Assembly (NCBI GenBank): GCA_022497145.1
Contig: MU385989.1
Span: 5,337-66,308, forward strand
Length of the DNA stretch: 60,972 nucleotides
Source of the DNA: Rostrohypoxylon terebratum
Lineage: Eukaryota > Ascomycota > Sordariomycetes > Xylariales > Hypoxylaceae
Reading direction: 5' to 3'
In this document: positions 22,023 to 32,806 of the stretch, piece by piece
How positions within the stretch are numbered: the first letter of the stretch is position 1
Layout of the letters: every line of letters begins with the position of its first letter
The notes under the pieces: generated by a model
What the model saw: only the letters and a program-made list of their open reading frames with translations
What the model was told of the DNA's origin: nothing
Databases searched by the model: none
Made by a program: the position numbers and the translations under genes

Positions 22023-22508
22023 ATTGGTGGGCCGGTCGCGGGCGAATATCAAAACAGTGAAATTAATTCGATATTCCGGAGCTTCGAATTCGATTTCGGA
22101 CCATTGAAGATTTCTTATCGTGCGATTGTTAAATATCGGGGTCTGCGGGGTTTGCGGGGTTTGCAAGAATGCATCAATCGATTTCTTTCATGAATTGAAT
22201 TGTGTGACGTCGCTCCACCTTTGAGGTTTGCGACTGCCGACTCGGGATCGGGATCTTCGAGCTTCTTTCAAGCTTCCAAGGTTCTTATCGGTCTTATCAA
22301 GTACTACATAGTAGTTGATTCACCGCTGATCATTGAAGTACCTATACATGTAGTACCTAGTACCTTGCATATGCAACTTTCTGGATTACACATGCATATA
22401 TTCAACGAGACATGATATCCGTACCCAAGGTTCCTTCGATTTCAACAACAACAACAACAGCAACATCATCATCATCATCATCACCACTAATCGTCAAATA
22501 TCCTCGCA
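22023..22508. other. Divergent promoter region
   Basis: About 490 bp between the divergent bL28m gene and the gene starting at 22509. It contains GGGGTTTGC repeats (about 22140-22165) and an ACA/ATC trinucleotide run (22443-22490) just before the right-hand start codon. Confidence 0.45.
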
Positions 22509-23700
22509 ATGTTACCCCCGATAGACGAAGCTGTACTCAAGGCTAATCCGGACTTCGATCGTCTATACAAGACGTTAACCGGGTCTCTTCTGAATCCCGA
22601 TGGATCGTCTAAGAGCAACGACCCGACGGCCAAGAAACGCGATGGCGTGCGCGATGTACGTTCTATCCTTGAACGCTTAGTCGATATATGATATATGATA
22701 TATCGCTTCGAGACTACGAACAACAATAATAACAACAACATTGCTCATGGTAGTGATATAGGAACTGAGGGCGCATCGCCTCAAAGCAACTAGACAACAC
22801 CTTCTTCGCCGCGCAATAGTAGCAGCCACCGCTCCACAGAGACAACAGCAACTACAACAACCATCACAATCATCACAACCCAGACGAACAAGATCAATGC
22901 AACAAACACAACAATCGCGAACCTCCGCCTCCGCCTCCGCCTCCACCTCAGCTCCATCCCCTGAGATCCTCGACCTCCTCCTCCTTCTCTCACCCTTACT
23001 CTCCAACGCAAACGCCATGCCGTTCTCCTCGCTACTTCTACTACTCTCCCGCCCTCCCTTATCTGACCTAAACGCCCACTTCCCAGCTCTCACGGCCGCC
23101 CTATCCAGCACGTTGACGCGACAAGCGAGCACCCTAGCGCGCGTGATCAACCCCCACACCAACCCCTCCTACATCCACCGCTCGATCCCGACCCTCGCGA
23201 CCAGCACCACCGCCCTGCAGACCAGCGTATCCAACACCTCCCTCGCCCTCTCCCTGTCCCGCCAGCGCGCGACCCACGACTTGACGACGCACCTAGCGCG
23301 GCACGCGCAAGCGCTGGCGGCATTGATCCGCATCCTGGAATCGAAGCACGGCCCCTCTGCTCGGTCGGCCGAACTACGCGCCGCCGATGCCGGGCTCGAG
23401 ACCCAAGCCTGGGCTCTGGCGGCCGAGGCTTTGCTCTGGGATGTGCGGAGGACGGTGTACCCTCCCGAAGCCCGGCGCGCCTTGGCCAACTACCGCCGCC
23501 ACCTGGCCGACGCTCGCATGCGTCTGACGGACGCCATACGAGTGCGCGAGGCCGAGCTCGAAGACTACGGCGTCGTCGTCGTGGAGGGTCACGAAGGAAA
23601 CGAGAACAAGGAGCGGACTATGCGCGAGATGGCCAGGGTCTGGCGGGAGATGGAGGCGCGGCTAGACGAGGTCAAAGGGGATCTCCATAGGTTGGGATAG
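22509..23700 (+). CDS. Conserved filamentous-fungal protein of unknown function
   Basis: Two exons (22509-22655 and 22762-23700, intron 106 nt with GTACGT..ATAG) encode 361 residues. The N-terminus MLPPIDEAVLKANPDFDRLY and NPDGSSKSNDPTAKKRDGVRD, continuing across the junction into ELRAHRLKATRQHLLRRAI, resembles a fungal family I know only as hypothetical. Residues about 75-110 are Gln/Ser-rich. The rest is largely helical with many Leu, Ala and Arg, including RQRATHDLTTHLARHAQALA and a final MREMARVWREMEARLDEVK helix, so coiled coils are likely. There is no signal peptide, membrane segment or enzyme motif. The join is supported by frame and by loss of the intron stop codons. Function unknown. 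Confidence 0.75.
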
Positions 23701-24160
23701 GAGACATGCCCGACCACAGGATCGACAATATCGACCAACTAAATTGTAAACGACACCAACGTGACAGGATGAATACATGTTTCAATACGATTACGATCAT
23801 CTTGGCAAAAAAAATTCATTCAACTATCTAGAGGTAGGGCTGGTATCATAAGTATTGGTTGTCCGCGGGTGGTAAATCAGCAAGACAAACCAAGCAGATG
23901 CATATGGTGAGGGAAACGGGTAGTTAAACAACAGAGATGTATCGAGGATGCCAGGCCCCTCCTTTATCATCCTAAGGAATATCGCAATGAAAAGGTCTAT
24001 CAGCCGACCGATCCACAAGGTCATTCGTCTATCCGTCGTACCGGCTATGGTTTCTTCTTTTTCTTGATCTTCTATCCTATTGCACATCCAGACGGGGGAC
24101 GTAACCCCTCTGTACCCAGAACTTTTGGTTTTACTTCCCTACTACTTAAGACACGTTATT
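23701..24160. other. Convergent 3' spacer
   Basis: Noncoding DNA between two convergent stop codons. Nothing recognised beyond AT-rich 3' UTR-like sequence. Confidence 0.5.
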
Positions 24161-25929
24161 TTAACCTTTGACTTTGTAAATAGCCTCAGCTAGACGTCCG
24201 ACATTGCCACTCGTGATTCCGGCGACACTGATACGGCCGTCCTTGGTGGCGTATACGCTATGCTCCTTGGCTAACTTCTCCATCGCGGTGGCATCGAGAC
24301 CGGTGTAGGCGAACATACCAATCTGCGACGTGATGTGGCTCCAGTCGTGAGAGCTGCCAAGCTTCTCCAAGTTTTCCTTGAGAAGAGCGCGCATGGTGAT
24401 GATTCGGTCGGCCATTCCCTTAACCTCGCCGAGCCACTGCTGGTTAAGAGCCGGGTTGTTGAGGATCTCGGATGCGATGCGCGCACCGTGTAGCGGAGGG
24501 TTCGAGTACAGAGGTCGGACTAGAATCTTCAGCTGTGATTCGACACGCTTCTTCTCCTCGGGTGTCGAAGCCACAATCGAGAAGGCGCCTACACGTTCTC
24601 CGTAAAGACCCTGATATGCTGTTGGTTAAACCGAGTGCTTTAAAGTGGATTAAATAGAGAAGGGCTAACCTACCATGTTCTTGGCAAAACTTTGAGCCAA
24701 GGCGATGTCATGGCCCTGCTCGACGAAGTATCGAACAGCGAAAGCGTCCTTATCCGTGTTTCCGCTAGCAAAGCCTTGGTAGGCCATGTCGAAGAAGGCA
24801 TAGTGACCCTGGGCCTTGACGACATTGCTGATCTCCTTCCATTGCTCAGGGGTGGGGTCGACGCCGGTGGGGTTGTGGGCGCAGGCGTGGAACAGGAACA
24901 GGCTTCCCTTGGGCGCGGCCTTGATATCTGCTACCATACCCTCGAAGTCTAAACCGATGGTGTTCTTGTCATAGTAGCGGTATTGTTCGACCTTGAGGCC
25001 GGAGTCGGTAAAGACAGCCTTGTGGTTAGCCCACGAGGGAGTAGGGATGTAGATGGTCTTGGCACCGGGGAACCAGCGCGACAGGAAAGCACCGCCGATG
25101 CGGAGAGCACCTGTGCCTGAGATGGACTGGGTGATAGCTAGACAGTCGAGGGCGGAAGAGCCCTTGCCGTAGGCTAACTGGGCGGCGGCCTTGGTGAACT
25201 CGGGAAGACCGGTGATTCCGAGGTATTCTTTGTTCAAGCGCTTCGCAATAACTGCGTCTTCGGCGGCGCGGACGGAGGGGAGGACGTAAGGTTTGCCTTG
25301 GTCATCTCGGTAGGCACCAACACCTATATAGTAGAGTTAAATTATTAGCTATATTCTAGTATTGTCTCTTGTGATCATCGCGACTACCAAGCGGTCGAGT
25401 TAGGGGTTGGAGGGGTAGGGGGGAGGAGAGTGGGGGGGGGAGGGTTGCTAGAGAAGAGGTCAAAGAGTCAAAGAGATATACCTAGGTTAATCTTCTCTTT
25501 GAAGCTATCGGCCTTGAAAGCTTCAGTGACACCTACACAGAATTAGAAAATCAAATCCATTGACGTATGGCTCTGTTTACTAAGGTGAGTGATATATACC
25601 TAGAATGGCCTATAGCCGGGGGTAAGTCGGCATGTTAGTAACGACGGAACAGCGACAGTGGCTACGAATTTGTCGCGCAGAAGGGCAGACTCACATCCTA
25701 CATATCTAGCTGTTAGCAATTGGGTTCAATGGACATTTCGTGTATATTCTTAAAGTCAATTGGGTTTGCTACTTAGAGCAAACAAGATTCAAGATAATAA
25801 ACAGTGACATACAGGAGGGCCTTGAGGCACGCTGGCCCAGGTGGATCCAGCTCTCACAGCTTGGAAAGTTATAGCTGATCCCCGACGGGATGCAGCTTGG
25901 CGAGTGGCGACACGAAGTGCTGATTGCAT
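24161..25929 (-). CDS. Mitochondrial aspartate aminotransferase
   Basis: Six exons on the minus strand: 25929-25813, 25697-25695 (3 nt), 25609-25600 (10 nt), 25532-25482, 25323-24674 and 24610-24161. They give 426 residues, the usual length. The enzyme interconverts aspartate/2-oxoglutarate and oxaloacetate/glutamate with PLP and serves the malate-aspartate shuttle. The N-terminus MQSALRVATRQAASRRGS is a mitochondrial presequence. Family motifs: WASVPQGPP, then D-AILG, INLGVGAYRD, LNKEYLGITGLPEF, SISGTGALRIGG, FHACAHNPTGVDPT and the PLP lysine in SFAKNMGLYGERVGAFS (about residue 275). Near the C-terminus come RPLYSNPPLHGARI and VAGITSGNVGRLAEA. Exon 2 (GAT, Asp) is needed to restore the conserved PPD-AILG; skipping it stays in frame but loses the Asp. 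Intron 4 contains a G-rich tract on the plus strand. All key residues are intact. Confidence 0.95.
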
Positions 25930-26922
25930 CTTCGAATGGTTGTCTGCGGCTTCTGTGGTCTTAAATGTGGGAATTACGAGACGAGGGAGGAAAAGGAAAA
26001 AAGGAAGAAAAGAAAAAGGAAAGGAGAAGAGGTTCAATGAGAAACGAGACAAGTCGAAGAAGGAGAGCAGTTGCACAAAAGTGTGACTACTTTGACTAAA
26101 AAGACTAAAAAGTATGAGTAAATGAGTAAATTTTGTGCTTTCTTAGGAAGGCGTCGAACGATTTCGGATCCTGTAGCTTTGAATTAGCTCAAAATTGGAA
26201 GTCGCAACCCGACAAGCTCCAGTTGATCATAACAATTGATTGGGTGGCATCACAACCTTGGAAGGGCAGTCACAGTCTAGAAAGTCATAACCAGCATAAC
26301 CAGCGGCTTTCCCTTCCCCAGGTTTCCAAAAACCTTAGCAGCAAGCTGCTTTAATTACTAGCGCTCCAATCGATTTCCTTGATCGTGTCCCCCTCTTCCA
26401 AATCGGGTCATTGTCGGCTAATCATACGACCATTTGAAGTTTGTGTACAGCATAGTATATACCGAGTTACTTCTTTATCAGATCAATACCCAGGAGTCCA
26501 GGACCGCCCTAACCTAGGTCCTAGGGAGTGGAAATGGAAATGGAAATGGAAATGGAAATGACTGCCTTTATTAGAGTTTCCAAGTTGCTTTTCCCGACGA
26601 ACTTACGTACATAGGACATGGGACATGGGACATACTATAGGTATATACGTAATTCTTCTATTTATATTTTTACCTATCGACATTTCTCATTTTCGTGATA
26701 GTAACATCCATGAATCTCTACTAAAAACATTCACCAACCCCAGAAACTTGAGTCTTGAATTACCTAATCAACTCAAGGCTCAGCTCAGCTACAGCATGCA
26801 CTCGAGAGAAGTTGACCCGGCTCATTTCAATCTGACACCTACTATTCATAATCCTTGGATGAGTCGTCAATCATATAGATACTACGGTATCATAGTATCA
26901 TTTGTCATTAACAATATTTTCA
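25930..26922. other. Spacer with GGAAAT repeat
   Basis: It includes the promoter and leader of the aminotransferase (purine-rich on the plus strand near 25980-26065) and a GGAAAT microsatellite at 26529-26560. No gene was supported. Confidence 0.5.
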
Positions 26923-27858
26923 TTAACGTGCTATACCTGTCTCGGAAATTCCCCATATACTGTCGCATCTGTTTCCCGTCCCCGATTCTCTCCGAGTCGC
27001 CGCCAGGTTGCGGTCTCTTGAATTTGTTGCATCTGCTGCATTTGTGTTTCCATTATCACTTGGATCCCCTCCTCTCCATCCTCTCCATCCTCTCCATTGC
27101 TCGGTCTCCGATGTTCCATCTAAGGATGTCGAACTTCTTTCGCTGAAGAACGTGTACCTTTCCGAGTGTCCCGGAGGAAGAGGCCAATGCCGACTATCCC
27201 AAACGTCCTCATTCACCGACGTAGGAACGACAGAGTGGCCCATATCTCCCCATATTGAGCTGCGTGTCGACTCAGCTACCGATGTTCTAGTCTCCGTCTT
27301 ATATCCTTGTTCCGTTTGAGATTCCGCTCCACTTGAAGACATTTCTAACTTCCTCTTCGGTAGCTCTTCTATGTTGCAGAGTCGCCGTCGTACCACGAAA
27401 CAGCGTACCGCTATAGATATTGCGATTAGTAGTACAGTCACCGAGACCACGGACACGATAATCGCTGTGATCTGCCCCCGGCTAAGCCCCATCCCGGGCG
27501 CAGGTATATTGGCCACGGCCGAAGGCGTTTGGACGCTATCTAGGTCATTGGAACTAGATGTGGATGTGGTTGGTGATGGTTGACTCGTCAAGCTGATCTT
27601 CGTTTCAGCAGCACTCGAGCGAATCTCTGGCTGGTCCGCGGTCATTAGATTAAGACTGGCTGTTGAAAGCAGGATCGACGACAAGCTCATTATCGAATTA
27701 CTCTTAGAGATGGTATCCGAAGTTCCCATAGGTACAGAGGACGCGCCAACCAATGCTGGAACAGTCACATATGAAACACGTGAACTCGTTCTGGTGACAG
27801 GTAATGAAGAGTCGACTTGCCCGATAGTTGTGGTTAATGTGATCGTGATGAGCGACAT
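26923..27858 (-). CDS. Single-pass membrane protein with Ser/Thr-rich ectodomain
   Basis: An uninterrupted frame of 311 residues. Residues about 1-120 are Ser/Thr/Val-rich (TTTIGQVDSSLPVTRTSS; SQPSPTTSTSSSND), typical of O-mannosylated ectodomains. One transmembrane segment follows (ITAIIVSVVSVTVLLIAISIA, about 131-151), then a basic stop-transfer RCFVVRRRLCNIEELPKRK. The tail has a WRGWRGWRGG repeat and many Ser and acidic residues. This layout recalls fungal wall-stress sensor or mucin-like proteins (Mid2/WSC-like), but no WSC cysteine domain is present. No clear signal peptide is encoded at this start, so an upstream exon may be missing. Function unknown. Confidence 0.55.
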   Translation of the reverse strand: MSLITITLTTTIGQVDSSLPVTRTSSRVSYVTVPALVGASSVPMGTSDTISKSNSIMSLSSILLSTASLNLMTADQPEIRSSAAETKISLTSQPSPTTSTSSSNDLDSVQTPSAVANIPAPGMGLSRGQITAIIVSVVSVTVLLIAISIAVRCFVVRRRLCNIEELPKRKLEMSSSGAESQTEQGYKTETRTSVAESTRSSIWGDMGHSVVPTSVNEDVWDSRHWPLPPGHSERYTFFSERSSTSLDGTSETEQWRGWRGWRGGDPSDNGNTNAADATNSRDRNLAATRRESGTGNRCDSIWGISETGIAR

Positions 27859-30800
27859 TCACGTCATTAGAATTCTAGGGCCTGGGTCGCTGATTGGGCT
27901 AGTCGGACTAGTTTTGGTTTGCTTGGTCACCAAGCTTGAAGTTGACATTCATCTCATTAAATTTGGCTAATTAGTCGATCATGATGTTAATTATCTCCCA
28001 TGGTGGAACGCTAGGAATGAACGAAATGGTATTAAAGGGGCTGGTTGCCGCACGCCTAGAGACGTCGTCTCGTATTGGGGATGGCAGTGAAAACAGTATT
28101 ATCTGTATCCGAGCCGAGGGTATCGAAGGGAGGATTTAAATTAGAATGCTCTAAAAATGCGGCAAACCAGACCCTGACACAATCCAGAAACAATACATGT
28201 TTTTCATAGATGAGGTCTGTATGATGGATGTAGTAAGGAAGGATTCGCCGGAAGGATGAAAATCGATCGACTCAAGACCGGCCAACTTCTCTACGGGGAG
28301 ACCACGCGAACCCGGCTGCCAATAAATGTAACCGTAATACAGTCAGTGCGGGAGCCAATGCAGGCAAGGAAAAAGACTCAATATGCGATGGTGGTATAAT
28401 TTTGCTGACCAAGGTCCAGGCCGCACGGCAGCATTGGAAAGAGGGGGGGGGGTTCGTCTGTAACTAACGTAAGCCCATGGCATCCGTGGTGGCGATGATT
28501 TAATATCCAGATGCATGTCTCGGAGGGGCCTGCTTCTAGACCTTGTTAAGGATAGGTATACTGTATACAAAAGCCTTACAACAAGACGGCCTATCCGGAT
28601 TAAATCTCCATAACCTATTATACGCCGTCTGAAGAAAAGTGTCTTTATCTGAGTCTGGGAGCCTTGAATCTGTGGAAGCTAATAGTAGGAACAGTCTGTG
28701 GATCATGTATTAGCCATGTGGCTATAGAGGTTGAAGGATTGCTGCAGTACGACCTCCAACCTACTCGCTACTACCCAACTACTTGAAGAGGACTCCTATC
28801 ATTCTCCAATGGCCAATCAGGAGTAGCATGATGAACGAGAAGACTATTAGACGTAGTGGAAGGGTAACATATAAGAACCCGGCGTCGAAATGCATATTCT
28901 ATTGTGACCTATTTGCATCCTCTCGGTCCCTTTTGCTAGGTAACATTAATAGATATGGCGAAGACTCAGCTCACAATTGCCACCACATCAAATAAAAGGC
29001 TCATGCACTTCACTAACCTAGACTAGAACATTATATGCCTGGTGGTCTAATTTTGTCAGAGGTATCTGGAACTAACCCCCAACCTCTTCTTCAATCCCTA
29101 TCTTTTTATGCGTCTCATCCAGTCTATTCTTGCGGGGCCCGACATGAGCCAGTTTTCACCTCTCCACAACAAATTTCTTATATCCTATTTGAACTTCATG
29201 AATGGTAGATTCAAGAACTTCTTCCTTTCTACTCCTCCTGTACTCTTCAGTACCTATTCTTGGCAATTACTAATTGTAAATAACTCGTTACTAATAAGGG
29301 ACGTTGATAAATTTACAGTATATCATACTATTCATTATTCATGCATACTATCACTTGGTTTAATGAAAGGAGGAGTGAGGTATCTACTTGTTATGAGGCT
29401 AGGTACCCAAGCGTCCTATTCCCAATATTATGATGAGAATATACCAATATTTTCAAAGGTGGTCAGATAGTAGGCCATTACCATCCTACCTACCTAGTAC
29501 CCAGTCATACCATGTACATATGTGCCATTTATGTATTGCTGATATTGTTCCAAACCACAGTCGTCGTTGTATGATACCATCTAATCTCGATTGCTGCCTC
29601 AGTCTATTAAAGCAATACCTAATACAGGCAAGACCGCCAATAAAGACCGCCACACAACAACAATGGCTAGGTCTAGGTTAAGACATGCCCCGAGGGTAAA
29701 AGATTGAATGCCGAGATATGTGAGGAAATCACTTCCTCACTTCAGTAATCTATCACAAATGACATTTTTGAAACATCTTCGTTAACCGAGGTCAGATCTA
29801 CGACGGTACCATCATTTCTCGGTGAGCTTGTAAATTACCTACTGACTTGGAAAATTTCAGAGGCTAGTTTTGAGCAAGTCATGCCGTATCGGTATGTACA
29901 AGGCGTCTAAGCGTAGATAATATTTCGGATGGACAATACTTATCATATCAAACCTCAATCTTTAGTATGACGACGCGCCGAAGAACGATGCATGAAAACC
30001 TGTCCTCCAGACTGCGGGAACATCACAGGTGACTTGAGGGTGTAGTATCAACTCCGGTTCTTTTTATCATTTGTAATAGGTAGGGCGTAAGTGGGTATCT
30101 CGCTTCAAAGGTTCGCTGTAAAGGGCATCGTAGCCCCGGGAACATAAGAATTAGGACGCTATTGTCCTCAATATCCCATTGGCCATTACACAATTTAATT
30201 CTCATAATCGTTATTTATGTAGATCACTTGAGAACAGGTTTGTCTGGGGTTCGCAAACCGACAAGACATATGATCTGGTATAGGATGAAATATGAAGGGC
30301 TTTAAGAATTCCAACTAGTTTCGGCCAACCCCGACCTCGACCGAGTCGACTATCATGCTTCATTAGGTATTGCAGGGCTCAGCATTGACATGTCGCTGAT
30401 TAACTGGCCAATATGACATGTCGCGATGACCTGCTACGCAAGACACAAAATTTGGGCACGGCGGTCAGAGATAACAAGTGAAGATTCAATAGGTACCTAA
30501 GGCACTCCTAGTTCGTTGTCTCCGATGACAATCGTTCGCGAATGAAACAGGAACATAATGAGTCTTATGGAGAGCCTCGGTCTATTGAGTCCAACCGCGA
30601 GGCTCGAAGCATGACGTGTTAGGTATCGAGGCTAGATATTTACTGATTGGATGAAGGCATGTAGTCGACATCTGACAGCTCATGTAACGAGATCTATAGC
30701 GACAGCTGTTGGCTATTGGTATATCGTAACTGCACGAAACGAGTCACTTTGAATCCTTCGTCTTTGGGCTCCCCCAATCTCCAAGTTTCCGTGCAAGATC

Positions 30801-31137
30801 CGGGAGATTGAAGCAAGGTTCGCGGCTGGCATATTAGGTTATAGATTATAATCAGATCCAATATCATGTGAGAAGTGATATATCATAATGAGATCGGAAG
30901 GATTCGAATAGCTTGAACAAGCATCTCCTAGGGTCGATGAGCCGCAGCTACATCTCCACATGAGCTGGGTATCCAAAGTCGTGTAAAAATGGATTTCGCA
31001 ATCGATGTTATGAGAATATAGGTATATAATGGAAATCCTAAGTAGAGACAATGCTGGGTAATCTGCTTGTAAGTTACGAAAGTCGAGGGTCAACGCCATT
31101 TCACGGAGAGTGGGTAGTTGGATCGATTCGATTCGAT
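27859..31137. other. 3.3-kb gene-poor spacer
   Basis: AT-rich DNA with only short, unsupported reading frames. A small hairpin (GAGCCTCG/CGAGGCTC, 30572-30605) is the only local structure noted. No transposon ends or RNA genes were found. Confidence 0.45.
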
Positions 31138-31859
31138 ATGTTCAATCGCGAGGTGAGACTCCGAGTATCAACTGATAGATTTCTCTAATACCTAGGTATA
31201 TTTTTTTTTAGATAGTTATGTTCAGGAGGGGTCGAGAGCGTCGTAGCCTCCAAAGAAGACGAAGACGTATCGCTCAAGTTCATATCAATTCGGTTTCGAC
31301 TAATACCAATAGAATACAACAACACATTGTCAACGTTCCAAACCGACTCGACCAACATCCCGAAGGCTCATTCAACGTCCAAACTGTCATGGACAATCGC
31401 AATCAGTTGACCCTCCATTCTGGGCGACCTCGAGGTCCTAGTAACTATGAACAACCAGCGCCGCCTCAACGTGGGAGTAGTGGACAGACAAACTACAATT
31501 CCCGTTCTGGCGACGATCAAATTGGCTCCTCCGTTTCCTCGAGCCAACAGAATATGAATGACGATGATAATTATCCAAACCAAGGACAACACCATCTCTG
31601 CACGAGCCAAACTCCAAGACACCGACCAATGGCTGTGTATAGCGAACTAGGACAGCATGTAGCTCAACAAGAACTCGAGCTCAATTTTTCGCTAGAGGTG
31701 TGGAGATCTCAGCCAACGTACGAGGATCCCCTTAGAGTTGTCCCGGAATTGTCTGGTCATGGCGATTTGAATGATAGAGTAGAGGGTTGGAATGACGATG
31801 TCCGTCACAGTGATACAGGAGCTACCGGGGGTATAACCCCTGACAGATACTTTGACTAG
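31138..31859 (+). CDS. Hypothetical two-exon protein, Arg/Asn/Gln-rich
   Basis: Proposed exons are 31138-31152 (MFNRE) and 31212-31859, joined in frame through a 59-nt intron with GTGAGA donor, CTAATAC-like branch and a T9AG acceptor. This gives 220 residues. Without the intron the frame would start at 31218 (213 residues). The N-terminus is extremely basic (RRGRERRSLQRRRRRIAQ), and the remainder is polar, rich in Asn, Gln, Ser and Asp, and probably disordered. No domain, signal peptide or membrane segment is visible. Base composition is like surrounding spacer, so a chance ORF is possible, though the splice signals are good. Function unknown. Confidence 0.4.
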
Positions 31860-32258
31860 GCAGGAAATGCATGGAGGAGATTTGCTAGAAGCAAACACGA
31901 TACTTCTCCAGAGCGCGGACCACTTTCATATAGCTAAAGTGTCAAGTGTGAACTTCGTACCTAGTTGTAGACCAGGTCATGGAGAGATATGTAGCTCGCT
32001 GTTGGCTCTTTAGCTGCCTACCTACTACCTACCTACCTTAGGGAGTATCCGTAGGTGTACCATCTACAATCAGCTTCTTCAAATCCCATTCAAAGTCTTC
32101 CACACTTTATTCGAAATATCCATAGCTAGCTACATATGTCATAGGTACCCACTTGGTTAGGATGCCGCTATTCTCTTCGTGCTGTCAAACCCCTGACACT
32201 AAGGACAAGGACACTAAAAGAAATTCAAAAAAAATAAAAAATAAAAAAATGATAATCA
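31860..32258. other. Spacer before minus-strand 5S gene
   Basis: Noncoding. The A-rich stretch about 32228-32249 gives T runs on the minus strand and probably terminates the 5S gene at 32259-32377. Confidence 0.45.
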
Positions 32259-32377
32259 ACGTACAACACTGGGGATTCGCTGGTCGTCACCGACCCAACT
32301 ACTAATCCAGCGGTATTCAGCTTGTCTATGGGAGAGCAGACGGGATCCCGAATTCTCTAAATCCTATGGTCGTACGT
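32259..32377 (-). rRNA. 5S ribosomal RNA (dispersed copy 2)
   Basis: 119 nt on the minus strand, ACGTACGACCATAG to GTTGTACGT, with all conserved 5S blocks. Helix I pairs fully apart from one wobble. A TATA-like element (minus strand, 32401-32407) sits near -30 to -24. T-rich runs follow the 3' end. It differs from copy 1 mainly in helix II, where base changes on both strands keep pairing. Confidence 0.93.
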
Positions 32378-32806
32378 GGAGGTTTGATAGATTATGTTCA
32401 TTTATATTTCTTTAGGCAAGCAGTAGGATCCACTCACATAACAAACGTGAATGATGGCCCATACCTAGTAGGCATTGATACCGCATTGATACCAATAATA
32501 CCAATAGAATCCTTATTCTGCTTCGTAAGTACCTTTGAACTCCTAAGTATTAGAGGGTTTCTCTAGGTATTATTATTTTCACAACTAATCAGTATCGTGA
32601 CCTAGTTGCTAACCTATAGCGAATATTCTAGGTAGGTAATTGCACGTGCCGTAAAACCGTAGGGTTAGTTCATACGTAACATATACAAATTAGTATTAGG
32701 TTTATTATATTACGTAGTCTACTATTCATAGTATTATATACCTAGTCTATGCATTCTTTCTTTTTGTTCGTAGGTAGTTCTACGATTTCTACGTTTCCTA
32801 AACTCT
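32378..32806. other. Spacer 3' of sugar porter
   Basis: AT-rich DNA holding the 5S promoter and the 3' UTR of the sugar porter. Nothing else was recognised. Confidence 0.45.
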
